A stretch of DNA of 18,101 nucleotides from an uncultured beta proteobacterium (GCA_903953145.1 CAJBIL010000100.1:1-18101), one strand, 5' to 3'; positions 1 through 8,023 are shown, counted from the first letter of the stretch. Notes: generated from the letters alone by a model not told the origin. Numbers and translations are program-made.

Positions 1-37
1 ATGGCGCCGTTGTCGTTTGCAGGTGCCGTAAAAGATA

Positions 38-361
38 TCAGACCTGTATATTCATCACATCGTGATAAGCGGTTACCAGCTTGTTTCGAACCTGAACCAT
101 TTCCTGAAATGAAACATTCGCCTTTTGCAGCGCAATCATCACTTCATGAAGATTGCCGTTACCGTCACCGGCGGCAAAATTTGCCGCCATACCCTCCGCC
201 TGTTGCTGCGTCTGATTGACCTGCGCAATCGAGTTTTGCAGTATTTGTGCAAAGTCTGCGCCGCCCCCAACCGCGCTCGGGGTTTCCGTCACCCGGCTAC
301 CGGCCTGTGCCGAGGTCGCCCGCAGCATGCTCAACATTTGATCAATACCCTTGCTATCCAT
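38..361 (-). CDS. fliE: Flagellar hook-basal body complex protein FliE
   Basis: FliE is the small adaptor that joins the MS ring (FliF) to the proximal rod and is one of the first proteins exported by the flagellar type III system. The protein is 107 aa, the usual FliE size. The conserved C-terminal half is visible, with a stretch reading VMIALQKANVSFQEMVQVRN and ending LVTAYHDVMNIQV, typical of the helical rod-forming part. I chose the ATG at 361..359 because GGAG lies 6 nt upstream of it; an in-frame TTG at 373 would add four residues but would place that Shine-Dalgarno inside the gene. It lies downstream of fleR on the same strand with a sigma-54 promoter in between, so it can be transcribed on its own. 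It is separated from fliF, its usual operon partner, which lies beyond fleSR on the other strand. Confidence 0.96.
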   Translation of the reverse strand: MDSKGIDQMLSMLRATSAQAGSRVTETPSAVGGGADFAQILQNSIAQVNQTQQQAEGMAANFAAGDGNGNLHEVMIALQKANVSFQEMVQVRNKLVTAYHDVMNIQV

Positions 362-393
362 CTGACTCTCCAAACGCTTGATGCAATAGTCAA

Positions 394-409
394 TGCAAAA
401 ATTGCGCCA
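394..409 (-). promoter_or_regulatory. Sigma-54 (-24/-12) promoter of fliE
   Basis: On the minus strand the sequence TGGCGCAATTTTTGCA matches the sigma-54 consensus TGGCACG-N4-TTGCW at almost every informative base, with GG and GC at the required 10-nt spacing. The -12 C is at 395, which predicts a start near 383 and a leader of about 22 nt before the fliE ATG. A 10-bp palindrome (CAGAATTCTG, 408-417) overlaps the -24 element. FleR, a sigma-54 activator, is encoded immediately upstream, which makes it a natural candidate regulator; this last step is inference. Confidence 0.85.
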
Positions 410-433
410 GAATTCTGATATGGTAATTAAAAT

Positions 434-1801
434 TTATTCATCGAACAAACCTGCATCACGGTATTGCTTTAGCTTGTACCGCAACGTCCGCTCCGACATT
501 CCTAAACGCTCACCCGCCAGCTTGCGCGAACCACTCACTGACGTCAGCGTTTCAATAATATGCTCACGTTCCATATCTCTCATGTTATCCGTTTTTTGAT
601 TTTCTGTCGGCGAAGAAGAAACAACTGTTGAAGCAACAATATCCAACGGAAGAACTTTGGGAGGCACCGACAGCGATACGGGAAGATGCAAAGCATCTGC
701 TTCAATCATATCGCCAGGCGCCATGATGAGCGCACGCTGCACGACATTCTCTAGCTCCCGGACATTACCCGGCCATAGGTAACTGCGTAATGCGGATTCC
801 GCTGAAGGGGCCAGGCGTAACCCTGGTCGACCAGAGCGCCCACCATGTTCAGCCAGGAAATGGCGAGCCAAAGAAACAATGTCATCCGGTCGCTGACGCA
901 ATGCGGGAATTAGCAACGGAAATACATTGAGCCGGTAAAACAAATCTTCACGAAAACTGCCTTTTGCTACTGCTTCAGCCATATCTCGGTTTGAAGTTGC
1001 AACGATACGGATATCGAGTGCAACGGGCTTCTTACCGCCTACCCGCTCGACCTCACGCTCCTGTAAAACACGGAGCAACTTGGCCTGAAGCCCCAAAGGC
1101 ATCTCGGTGACTTCGTCAAGCAGCAAAGTACCGGCCTGCGCTTGCTCAAACTTTCCAGCCTGAGCCTGCTGTGCGCCAGTAAATGCGCCTTTTTCATAGC
1201 CAAAAAGCGTCGCTTCAAGCAAACTATCCGGGATCGCAGCACAGTTTATCGCGACAAACGGACCATTACTCCGTGTCGAATGATTATGGATATAGCGTGC
1301 AACGACCTCTTTACCGACACCGCTTTCTCCGGTCAAGAGCACCGTTGCATCGGTTTGCGCAACACGCATGGCAAGTGCAAAAAGATTACGGCTAGCCTGA
1401 TCATTAGCCACGACCTTGTCATCATCAACGGCCTCCGGCAACCGGTAGCGCGCCACGTGCTCAAGTAACGCCTTGGGCTCAAACGGTTTCAGCAAAAAGT
1501 CACAAGCGCCTGCGCGCATAGCCTCTACCGCACGATCTACATCAGCGAATGCCGTCATCAAAACCACTGGCAAATGTGGAAACTGTCTGCGAATTTCCTT
1601 GAGCAAAGAAATTCCATCCATCGGTATCATGCGCACATCACTCACCACCAGCGCGACCGCCTGGACGGCAAGTAGCTTCAGGGCATCCTCGCCACCCGAA
1701 GCAGAAACCACTGCCTGCCCGGCAAGCTCAAGCGTATCGCACACTGCTTCGCGCAAATTAGGATCGTCTTCAACAACCAGTATCGGCAAGCCCTGAGCCA
1801 T
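434..1801 (-). CDS. fleR: Sigma-54-dependent flagellar response regulator FleR/FlrC
   Basis: This is an NtrC-type response regulator, 455 aa, that activates sigma-54 RNA polymerase at flagellar promoters after phosphorylation. The receiver domain spans about residues 5-118, with acidic residues E11-D12-D13, phospho-acceptor D55, T83 and K105. The AAA+ domain (about 130-370) has Walker A GESGVGKE at 158-165, an intact GAFTGA sigma-54 contact loop at 205-210 and Walker B ending LLLDE at 226-230. The C-terminus carries a Fis-type helix-turn-helix (about 410-448, containing LAGERLGMSERTLRYKL). It lies 10 bp downstream of fleS, giving a standard kinase-regulator operon, and precedes fliE. The residues after D55 read VRMIPMDG where the family usually has a proline at D+4. 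Assignment to FleR/FlrC rather than another NtrC-type regulator rests on the flagellar neighbours and the PAS kinase partner. Confidence 0.93.
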   Translation of the reverse strand: MAQGLPILVVEDDPNLREAVCDTLELAGQAVVSASGGEDALKLLAVQAVALVVSDVRMIPMDGISLLKEIRRQFPHLPVVLMTAFADVDRAVEAMRAGACDFLLKPFEPKALLEHVARYRLPEAVDDDKVVANDQASRNLFALAMRVAQTDATVLLTGESGVGKEVVARYIHNHSTRSNGPFVAINCAAIPDSLLEATLFGYEKGAFTGAQQAQAGKFEQAQAGTLLLDEVTEMPLGLQAKLLRVLQEREVERVGGKKPVALDIRIVATSNRDMAEAVAKGSFREDLFYRLNVFPLLIPALRQRPDDIVSLARHFLAEHGGRSGRPGLRLAPSAESALRSYLWPGNVRELENVVQRALIMAPGDMIEADALHLPVSLSVPPKVLPLDIVASTVVSSSPTENQKTDNMRDMEREHIIETLTSVSGSRKLAGERLGMSERTLRYKLKQYRDAGLFDE

Positions 1802-1811
1802 TTATTTCCCA

Positions 1812-2984
1812 CTATTCTTTTTCTAGCTGCCCGGCAGGCAGAATGATGACGAACTCCGAGCCTTCGCCCGGCATTGAGCTAACATCAATTGTTCCACCAT
1901 GAGCACGCGCCACACCCAAAGCAATCGCCAAACCTAACCCAGTACCTTGACCGCGTGTTGTAAAAAATGGCTCAAAAATTCTTGACTGCACCTCTGGCAG
2001 AATACCCGGCCCGGTATCACGCACACTGATTCGCAAATTTCGCCCAACCACCTTTGCGGCAAGCAATATCTCTCCACCACTCTCGCAGGCCTGCAAGGCA
2101 TTTTCAAGCAGATTGACCAAGGCGCCAGCCAATGCCTTTCGACTACCCACAATTATAGTGTCACCGGCATCCGCTACGACCCGAAAAATCACGCTTTTCT
2201 CTAGACACAACGGTGCAAGCGTCTGCGCAGCATCGGTGATTAGCAAGGAAGCAGGAATGACGTCGCGGCCAATGCTCTCCCCACGAGCAAACAGCAGTAC
2301 ATCCTGAATCAAGCGTTCCAGCCTTTTAAGCTGCTCGGTTGCCTTGCCTGCGAAACGCGCCCGCGCAACATCTGAAAGCTCGGGTTGCGCGAGATTAGCG
2401 CTGTAAAGCAAGGCCGTAGCAAGCGGCGTGCGTAACTGATGCGCCAGCGAAGCGGCCATCTCACCCATGGCGGCAAGGCGTTGATTACGCTCAAGATCAG
2501 CCTTCAATTCATGCGCTGCTGTAATGTCGTGAATGAGCAAAATTCGACCGCCCGAAGAATCCAGCGGACTCTCGACTATCGAAACACGACAAGCACCAAG
2601 TTGCCACTCGTCCTGCGCCTCAGTCGCAACCAGACTACTTTGTGCCAGCGGTGGCCAATCGCAACCAACCATTGATGTGCCAAGCATTTTACAGGCGGCT
2701 GGATTAGCCTCGCTGACACCTGCTGCATTATTTAGAACGACCACCCCCGCAGGTAATGCGTTGAGCAATAAAGAAAGCCGCTCAGAAAGCGCTTCTTTTT
2801 CCTGATACTGACGACGCAACTCACCATTTGCGACTGCGAGCTCAGCAGTCAAAGACTCAACTTTTGACTGCAATCCTTCATAGGCTTGCGTCAGCTCAAG
2901 AGAGACCTGATTGAAAACGTCAAAAGCCCGCTGTAACTCCTGCGCCTTGAGATCAGGAAGGTCAATTTGCGCCGCTTCACTCAT
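1812..2984 (-). CDS. fleS: Flagellar PAS-domain sensor histidine kinase FleS/FlrB
   Basis: This histidine kinase, 390 aa, should phosphorylate FleR. There is no signal peptide or membrane segment, so it acts in the cytoplasm. Order from the ATG: an N-terminal helical, probably coiled-coil region (about 15-70), a PAS domain (about 70-165), HisKA with the phospho-acceptor H182 in SLAHQLRTPLA, and an HATPase domain with N box NLLENALQA (291-299), G1 DTGPGI (323-328) and G2 GQGTGLGLA (345-353). All catalytic boxes look intact. The start is the ATG at 2984..2982; an in-frame TTG seven codons upstream (3005) is possible, but neither has a clear Shine-Dalgarno. It is the first gene of the fleS-fleR(-fliE) arm and is divergent from fliF. 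The PAS ligand cannot be read from sequence. Confidence 0.92.
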   Translation of the reverse strand: MSEAAQIDLPDLKAQELQRAFDVFNQVSLELTQAYEGLQSKVESLTAELAVANGELRRQYQEKEALSERLSLLLNALPAGVVVLNNAAGVSEANPAACKMLGTSMVGCDWPPLAQSSLVATEAQDEWQLGACRVSIVESPLDSSGGRILLIHDITAAHELKADLERNQRLAAMGEMAASLAHQLRTPLATALLYSANLAQPELSDVARARFAGKATEQLKRLERLIQDVLLFARGESIGRDVIPASLLITDAAQTLAPLCLEKSVIFRVVADAGDTIIVGSRKALAGALVNLLENALQACESGGEILLAAKVVGRNLRISVRDTGPGILPEVQSRIFEPFFTTRGQGTGLGLAIALGVARAHGGTIDVSSMPGEGSEFVIILPAGQLEKE

Positions 2985-2988
2985 TCGA

Positions 2989-3004
2989 TGGAAAATCCCG
3001 TGCA
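2989..3004 (+). promoter_or_regulatory. Candidate weak sigma-54 promoter for the fliF operon
   Basis: TGGAAAATCCCGTGCA has the GG and GC pairs of a -24/-12 promoter at the correct 10-nt spacing and a TGCA end, but lacks the CAC after GG and has G in place of the first T of TTGC. It would start transcription near 3015, about 74 nt before the fliF ATG. It overlaps the first bases before the fleS start on the other strand. The rest of the 2985-3088 divergent region is AT-rich, with no convincing sigma-70 or sigma-28 promoter on either strand. The call rests mainly on position, since a promoter for fliF must lie about here. Confidence 0.35.
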
Positions 3005-3088
3005 ATTAACAGATACAATAGTAAGATATTTATGAGCAATTTTTGCTTCCTGCTTGATTAATCTCAGAGTTTACACACTAGCGCAGGC

Positions 3089-4837
3089 ATGGCGGCTACC
3101 GGAAACAACACGACAAATAACGCCATAAACGCCGCCGGCGCAGACAATTTGTCTGAGCGCGTCCGTGAGGCTTTTGCACGGCTGTCAAATCAGCAGAAAT
3201 TGATGCTGATGGTCGCAATTGCTGCTGTTGTTGCCTTGCTCATTGCCAGCAGCACCTGGCTTAAAACTGCAGACTACCGGGTACTTTTCTCAAACATCTC
3301 AGAACGTGATGGGGGTGCCATCATCTCCTCGCTGGAGCAACTGAACGTCCCTTACCGTTTTAATGAGAGTGGAGGGGCCATTCTGGTGCCCGGCGACAGA
3401 GTTCACGAGGTTCGCCTGCGATTGGCATCACAAGGGCTGCCAAAGGGCGGTGGTGTTGGCTTTGAACTGATGGAAAATCAAAAGTTCGGCATTAGTCAAT
3501 TTGCCGAACAAGTCAATTATCAGCGCGGTCTAGAGGGAGAATTGTCGAGAACGATTCAGTCAATTGCGGCAGTTCAGACAGCGCGCGTTCACCTTGCCAT
3601 TCCCAAACCCACCGTTTTTGTTCGAGAAGAACAAAAACCATCAGCCTCTGTTCTCCTTTATCTGTACCCCGGTCGATCTCTTGATCCATCACAGGTTGCC
3701 GGCATCCAGAATCTCGTTGCGGCCAGCGTACCGCAACTCCCGGTAGCCAACGTTACCCTGCTCGATCAGAGTGGAGCAATGCTCTCACAACTGAAAAGCA
3801 AGTTAATGGATGCCGGACTTGACCCGTCTCAAATCAAATATGTCCAGGAAATCGAAGCGAGTGTTATCAAACGTATTGAAGACATTCTCTCACCCATCGT
3901 CGGGCCGGGGAATGCTCGGGTTCAAGTCGCAGCAGATATTGATTTTTCTCAAAACGAGCAGACTGCAGAAACACACCGGCCCAATACCACGCCCCCCGAT
4001 GTCAGCATTCGTAGCCAGCAGAGCAGCGAAACCGCCAGCGCAACGCCTTCAGCACAGGGCGTGCCTGGTGCGCTCTCAAACCAACCACCGGTGCCCGCAA
4101 CAGCGCCACTGACTCAGCCAGCCGTACCCGGCACAGGACCGGCAGCCGCGCCGGCAGCACCAGTGCCTGGACAACTCAACGCAGCCGGCGTGCAGGCCGC
4201 AATTAATAGCGTCGCTCAACCAATCAGCACCCGCAAAGACTCGACCATTAATTACGAAGTGGATAAAACAATCCGCCACACGAAACAGTCAGTGGGCAAT
4301 ATCAAACGCTTGTCGGCCGCTGTAGTGGTTAATCATCGGAAAGAGGTCGGCAAAGCTGGTACAAAACCGCTATCTGATATTGAAATAAAGCAGATTAATG
4401 AGCTGGTTAAGGAAGCGATGGGCTTTACGAAGGAGCGCGGAGATACGATTTCGGTTGCAAATGCCCCCTTCACAGTTATCGACAAGAACGACTCCGGCAT
4501 CCCTCTTTGGAAAGACCCGGAAATTCTCTCGATCTTAAAAGAACTGGTCAAATACGGTGCAATTGCCGGAATTCTTGCCTACCTGTTACTGAGTGTTGTC
4601 CGACCGTTGGTTAAAACGATGCTCGAAGCACCGCCTGCACATGCCAAAAACGTTCTTGGCGGCAATCTGGACATTGCTGCAGGGGATGAAGATGAAAACG
4701 GTGAAAGTGGCGCACAAGGCCCTTCAGCGACAGCAACAATGGACAAAATGCTGGAGCAGGCGAGAACAATTGCCCAGAACGACCCGAAAGCGGTTGCTAA
4801 CATAATCAAAGACTGGACAGGCGCCAATGCCGGCTGA
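3089..4837 (+). CDS. fliF: Flagellar MS-ring protein FliF
   Basis: FliF forms the MS ring in the inner membrane, the base on which the rotor and export gate assemble. The 582-aa protein has a first transmembrane helix (about 37-57), periplasmic ring-building modules (about 58-290) with conserved stretches GLPKGGGVGFELM and ARVHLAIPKPTVFVREE, a Pro/Ala-rich low-complexity linker (about 318-367), the remaining ring-building part, a second transmembrane helix (about 487-507) and a cytoplasmic tail ending ANIIKDWTG that binds FliG. The size is slightly above the usual 550-570 aa, mostly from the Pro/Ala linker. No good Shine-Dalgarno is seen (AGG only one base before the ATG), but no better in-frame start exists. 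It overlaps fliG by 11 bp, implying translational coupling. Confidence 0.97.
   Translation: MAATGNNTTNNAINAAGADNLSERVREAFARLSNQQKLMLMVAIAAVVALLIASSTWLKTADYRVLFSNISERDGGAIISSLEQLNVPYRFNESGGAILVPGDRVHEVRLRLASQGLPKGGGVGFELMENQKFGISQFAEQVNYQRGLEGELSRTIQSIAAVQTARVHLAIPKPTVFVREEQKPSASVLLYLYPGRSLDPSQVAGIQNLVAASVPQLPVANVTLLDQSGAMLSQLKSKLMDAGLDPSQIKYVQEIEASVIKRIEDILSPIVGPGNARVQVAADIDFSQNEQTAETHRPNTTPPDVSIRSQQSSETASATPSAQGVPGALSNQPPVPATAPLTQPAVPGTGPAAAPAAPVPGQLNAAGVQAAINSVAQPISTRKDSTINYEVDKTIRHTKQSVGNIKRLSAAVVVNHRKEVGKAGTKPLSDIEIKQINELVKEAMGFTKERGDTISVANAPFTVIDKNDSGIPLWKDPEILSILKELVKYGAIAGILAYLLLSVVRPLVKTMLEAPPAHAKNVLGGNLDIAAGDEDENGESGAQGPSATATMDKMLEQARTIAQNDPKAVANIIKDWTGANAG
3614..3638 (+). repeat. 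Perfect 10-bp inverted repeat inside fliF
   Basis: GTTTTTGTTC (3614-3623) and GAACAAAAAC (3629-3638) are exact reverse complements separated by the 5-nt loop GAGAA. The element lies within the codons for the conserved TVFVREEQKP stretch of FliF, so codon constraint plus chance may explain it. It has no U-run after it and is not a terminator. Confidence 0.6.
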
Positions 4838-5825
4838 TGATGGTGTAGAAAAGAGTGCCATCCTGCTGCTCTCGCTCGGCGAGGAACAGGCTGCTGAAGT
4901 CCTGAAACATCTGGGACCCAAAGAAGTACAAAAACTTGGCCATGCAATGGCTTTGCTCAAAACAGTACCGCGAACTCGCGTTGAAGAAGTGCTTGGCGAG
5001 TTTCACAAAACTGCTTCAGAATCTGCTGCCGTTCATGTTGATACTGATGCCTACGTCCGCTCGGTATTAACCAAAGCACTGGGCGACGACAAGGCCTCAA
5101 ACCTCATTTCCCGCATTTTACAAGGGGGCGATACGAATGGTATCGAAGGTCTGAAGTGGATGGATGCGCCAACTGTTGCTGACCTCATTAAAAACGAGCA
5201 CCCGCAAATCATCGCAACCATTCTGGTTCACCTCGAGCACGATCACGCCAGCGAGATTTTGAATCACTTCACCGAACGTTTGCGTAATGATGTAATTCTG
5301 CGCATTGCGACGCTAGAGGGTATTCAACCTGCGGCACTCAAAGAGCTCAATGATGTAATGTTGCGCCTGCTTTCCGGCTCCGCCAACATTAAGAAAGCGG
5401 CAATGGGGGGAGTGCGTACTGTTGCAGAAATTCTTAATTTCATGGGTACCGCCAACGAATCAACGGTTGTTGATTCAATCCGTGAGTACGACCCTGAACT
5501 GGCACAAAAAATTCTTGATGAAATGTTCGTGTTCGAGAACCTCAACGATCTCGACGACCGTAGCATCCAGTTGCTGCTTCGTGAGATTCAGTCCGACTCT
5601 CTGATTCTTGCTTTAAAAGGTGCCTCAGAACCCCTGCGTGAGAAAATTTTCAAGAACATGTCGCAACGCGCCGCCGAAATGCTGCGCGAAGACCTCGAAT
5701 CGCGCGGGCCGGTACGCCTCTCCGAAGTCGAAGGCGAACAGAAAGAAATCCTCAAGATCGTTCGCCGTCTGGCCGACGAGGGACAGATTGTCCTCGGTGG
5801 TGCTGGTGGCGAAGAAATGGTTTAA
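4827..5825 (+). CDS. fliG: Flagellar motor switch protein FliG
   Basis: FliG is the rotor protein that receives torque from the stator and links FliF to FliM. At 332 aa it has the standard length. The N-terminal domain (about 1-100) binds FliF; the middle domain contains the EHPQ signature at 124-127; a GG turn is at 194-195; the MFVF hinge is at 233-236; and the C-terminal domain (about 240-332) carries the charged torque helix, with LLREIQSDSLILALKG and REKIFKNMSQRAAEMLREDL. The start overlaps the fliF end by 11 bp, and an AGG sits about 7 nt upstream of the ATG. It is followed 13 bp later by fliH. No key element is missing. Confidence 0.98.
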   Translation: MPADDGVEKSAILLLSLGEEQAAEVLKHLGPKEVQKLGHAMALLKTVPRTRVEEVLGEFHKTASESAAVHVDTDAYVRSVLTKALGDDKASNLISRILQGGDTNGIEGLKWMDAPTVADLIKNEHPQIIATILVHLEHDHASEILNHFTERLRNDVILRIATLEGIQPAALKELNDVMLRLLSGSANIKKAAMGGVRTVAEILNFMGTANESTVVDSIREYDPELAQKILDEMFVFENLNDLDDRSIQLLLREIQSDSLILALKGASEPLREKIFKNMSQRAAEMLREDLESRGPVRLSEVEGEQKEILKIVRRLADEGQIVLGGAGGEEMV

Positions 5826-5838
5826 GCGTTAGCCCGTC

Positions 5839-6537
5839 ATGACCGGCTTTGTCCCCAAGGAAAAACTCACTGCTTATCAGCGCTGGGAACTTGCAGCATT
5901 CGATGAAACAGGAAATCTGCCGCCAAGTCCCTCTCTTGCCAAGGCAACCGCAACCGCAGAATCCGCTACCGATCAAACACCACCGCTGACGCTGGCAACG
6001 GCTGAAGAAGTAGAGCGTATCTACGCCGAGGCAAAAGAATCAGGCTTTGCAGAAGGTCAATCAGCCGGACATGCGGCAGGCTACGAAGAAGGTATCGCGG
6101 CAGCACGGATTGAAGCCGAGCAGATTGACAAGCTCCTGAAAAATCTCGGAGAGGCACTTGAACACGTCGATCAGCGCGTCGCAGATCAGTTACTGGCACT
6201 ATCGATTGAAATTGCCAGTCAGGTTCTTCGCCAAAGCTTACGAGTCAAACCCGAGCTGCTACTACCGGTCGTTCGCGAAGCTGTTGCTGCGCTCCCTTCT
6301 CACCACGGACATCCCGCACTTTTTGTAAATACAGATGACGCAGCATTGGTACGCACCCATCTTGGGGAGCAGTTATCTCATAACAACTGGCGAATTATCG
6401 AAGATAGCCGGCTGCAAGCAGGTGGATGCCGTGTTGAAATCGGCACAAGCGAGATAGACGCAAGCATTGAAACACGTTGGCGAAGCGTAGTAGAGTCAAT
6501 TGGCGTCAGCGAGGACTGGCTGGACGAACAACCTTGA
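5839..6537 (+). CDS. fliH: Flagellar export apparatus regulator FliH
   Basis: FliH dimerises, holds the export ATPase FliI and docks it to the C ring and export gate. The protein is 232 aa. The N-terminus carries the conserved peptide PKEKLTAYQRWELAAF (6-21), whose counterpart in the family contacts FliN/FlhA. A run of five glycines at four-residue spacing (G69, G73, G77, G81, G85) is the GxxxG repeat typical of FliH, followed by a helical stalk and the C-terminal globular domain that binds the FliI N-terminus. The region between about 25 and 55 is low complexity and variable. No Shine-Dalgarno is evident in the 13-bp gap after fliG, so re-initiation after fliG is likely. The fliI start follows 13 bp after its stop. 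Confidence 0.95.
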   Translation: MTGFVPKEKLTAYQRWELAAFDETGNLPPSPSLAKATATAESATDQTPPLTLATAEEVERIYAEAKESGFAEGQSAGHAAGYEEGIAAARIEAEQIDKLLKNLGEALEHVDQRVADQLLALSIEIASQVLRQSLRVKPELLLPVVREAVAALPSHHGHPALFVNTDDAALVRTHLGEQLSHNNWRIIEDSRLQAGGCRVEIGTSEIDASIETRWRSVVESIGVSEDWLDEQP

Positions 6538-6550
6538 AGACACTTACCAG

Positions 6551-7969
6551 ATGAGTGCCAAACAACCGCCTGATCATATCCAACAATGGCAGGAATTTCT
6601 CGATAACTGTGGTGCAGCCGCTGGCCAAGCCAGTCCCTTGCTTTCAAGCGGACATCTGACAAGAATTAATGGTCTGGTGATGGAAGCATCAGGACTCAAA
6701 CTGCCATTGGGGGGCGCCTGTCGCGTAATTCCAGTAGGCGGCTCACCCATCGAAGCTGAAGTAGTCGGGTTCAATGGAGAGCGTCTTTTTCTAATGCCCT
6801 CAGAGGATGTTTACGGCCTATCGCCAGGCGCCAAGGTGGTTGCTCTCGAAACACCTCCACCTCTGCCAAAAATTGGACAGGTACGCGCTACACACCGGCG
6901 TGCGATTGATCGCGCAAAACTTCTTCCAGTAGGTGATGGACTGCTCGGCCGGGTTCTTGATGGCGCCGGCCGGCCGCTTGATAAGCACGGCCCACTCAAT
7001 ACGGAGATACTACGGCCATTACAAAGCCGGCCGGTTAATCCGATGTCACGCGCACCAATCACGCAATCTCTCGATGTCGGCATACGCGCCATCAATTCGC
7101 TCCTGACGGTTGGGCGAGGACAACGAATGGGGCTTTTCGCAGGCTCCGGTGTAGGAAAAAGCGTTCTGCTGGGCATGATGGCACGTTACACAGAGGCTGA
7201 AATCATCGTCGTCGGACTGATCGGCGAGCGTGGTCGGGAGGTCAAGGAGTTTATCGAACAGATTCTTGGCGAAGAAGGCCTACGCCGCTCGGTGGTCGTT
7301 GCGGCGCCCGCCGACGTTAGCCCTCTGATGCGTTTGCAAGGTGCTTCTTACGCGACATCAATTGCTGAATATTTTCGAGACCAAGGGAAACATGTACTGC
7401 TGATCATGGACTCGCTGACCCGGTACGCCATGGCACAGCGTGAAATAGCACTCGCTATCGGCGAACCTCCAGTCACACGCGGCTACCCACCTTCAGTTTT
7501 TGCCCGACTACCCCAACTCGTTGAACGCGCAGGTAACGGGGTCGAGGGAGGAGGCTCAATCACAGCTTTTTATACAGTATTGGCAGAAGGCGATGACCAG
7601 CAGGACCCGATTGCCGACGCCGCCCGTGCCATTCTCGACGGCCACATCGTACTGACGCGATCCCTCGCCGATGCTGGGCATTACCCGGCAATTGATATTG
7701 AACAATCAATTTCACGCGCCATGGTCAATCTGATAAAACCTGGACACCTTGAGCTTATTCGGCGCTTCAAACAACTCTACTCACGCTACCAGCGATCACG
7801 TGATCTGATCAGTGTTGGCGCTTATGTTGCTGGTAGCGACCCTTTGCTTGACCAAGCAATCAGCCTTTATCCACAACTTGAAATTTTTCTGCAGCAGAGC
7901 CTTGATCAGCGCGCCGATTTTGAAAGCAGCGCGCTCCTTCTACACACGCTGTTTGGTGTTTCCCGCTAA
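6551..7969 (+). CDS. fliI: Flagellum-specific export ATPase FliI
   Basis: FliI is the F1-beta-like hexameric ATPase that prepares flagellar substrates for export. From the ATG at 6551 it is 472 aa, within the family range; an in-frame TTG at 6500 would start inside fliH and is less likely. Walker A AGSGVGKS is at 197-204 and Walker B LLIMD at 283-287. The conserved LIGERGREVKEFIE stretch, the RLPQLVERAG and GSITAFYTVL stretches and the C-terminal helical domain are all present. The first 30 residues are polar and probably form the FliH-binding helix. It lies between fliH and fliJ, its two functional partners. All catalytic motifs look intact. Confidence 0.98.
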   Translation: MSAKQPPDHIQQWQEFLDNCGAAAGQASPLLSSGHLTRINGLVMEASGLKLPLGGACRVIPVGGSPIEAEVVGFNGERLFLMPSEDVYGLSPGAKVVALETPPPLPKIGQVRATHRRAIDRAKLLPVGDGLLGRVLDGAGRPLDKHGPLNTEILRPLQSRPVNPMSRAPITQSLDVGIRAINSLLTVGRGQRMGLFAGSGVGKSVLLGMMARYTEAEIIVVGLIGERGREVKEFIEQILGEEGLRRSVVVAAPADVSPLMRLQGASYATSIAEYFRDQGKHVLLIMDSLTRYAMAQREIALAIGEPPVTRGYPPSVFARLPQLVERAGNGVEGGGSITAFYTVLAEGDDQQDPIADAARAILDGHIVLTRSLADAGHYPAIDIEQSISRAMVNLIKPGHLELIRRFKQLYSRYQRSRDLISVGAYVAGSDPLLDQAISLYPQLEIFLQQSLDQRADFESSALLLHTLFGVSR

Positions 7970-8023
7970 ATACGCCATATTTCAGAATGATCGGTTGATG
8001 ATTCGCGTTTCCAAAAAACAGCC

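Noticed and set aside
1..219. Plus-strand open frame of 72 codons at the left edge
   Set aside because: It lies antisense across fliE, has no family resemblance and no ribosome site; it is a shadow of the real gene. I see nothing else in bases 1-37.
3034..3053. TTGC-ended element on either strand between fleS and fliF resembling a sigma-54 site
   Set aside because: The GG/GC spacing is off by one base on both strands, which sigma-54 does not tolerate well.
6500..6550. TTG start giving a 17-residue longer FliI
   Set aside because: It would begin inside fliH, the extra residues are not FliI-like, and the ATG at 6551 gives a normal family length.
7993..8006. GG-N10-GC spacing before fliJ, like a minimal sigma-54 promoter
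   Set aside because: Only the two dinucleotides match; the flanking bases do not fit TGGCAC or TTGC, and this pattern occurs by chance about once per 256 positions.
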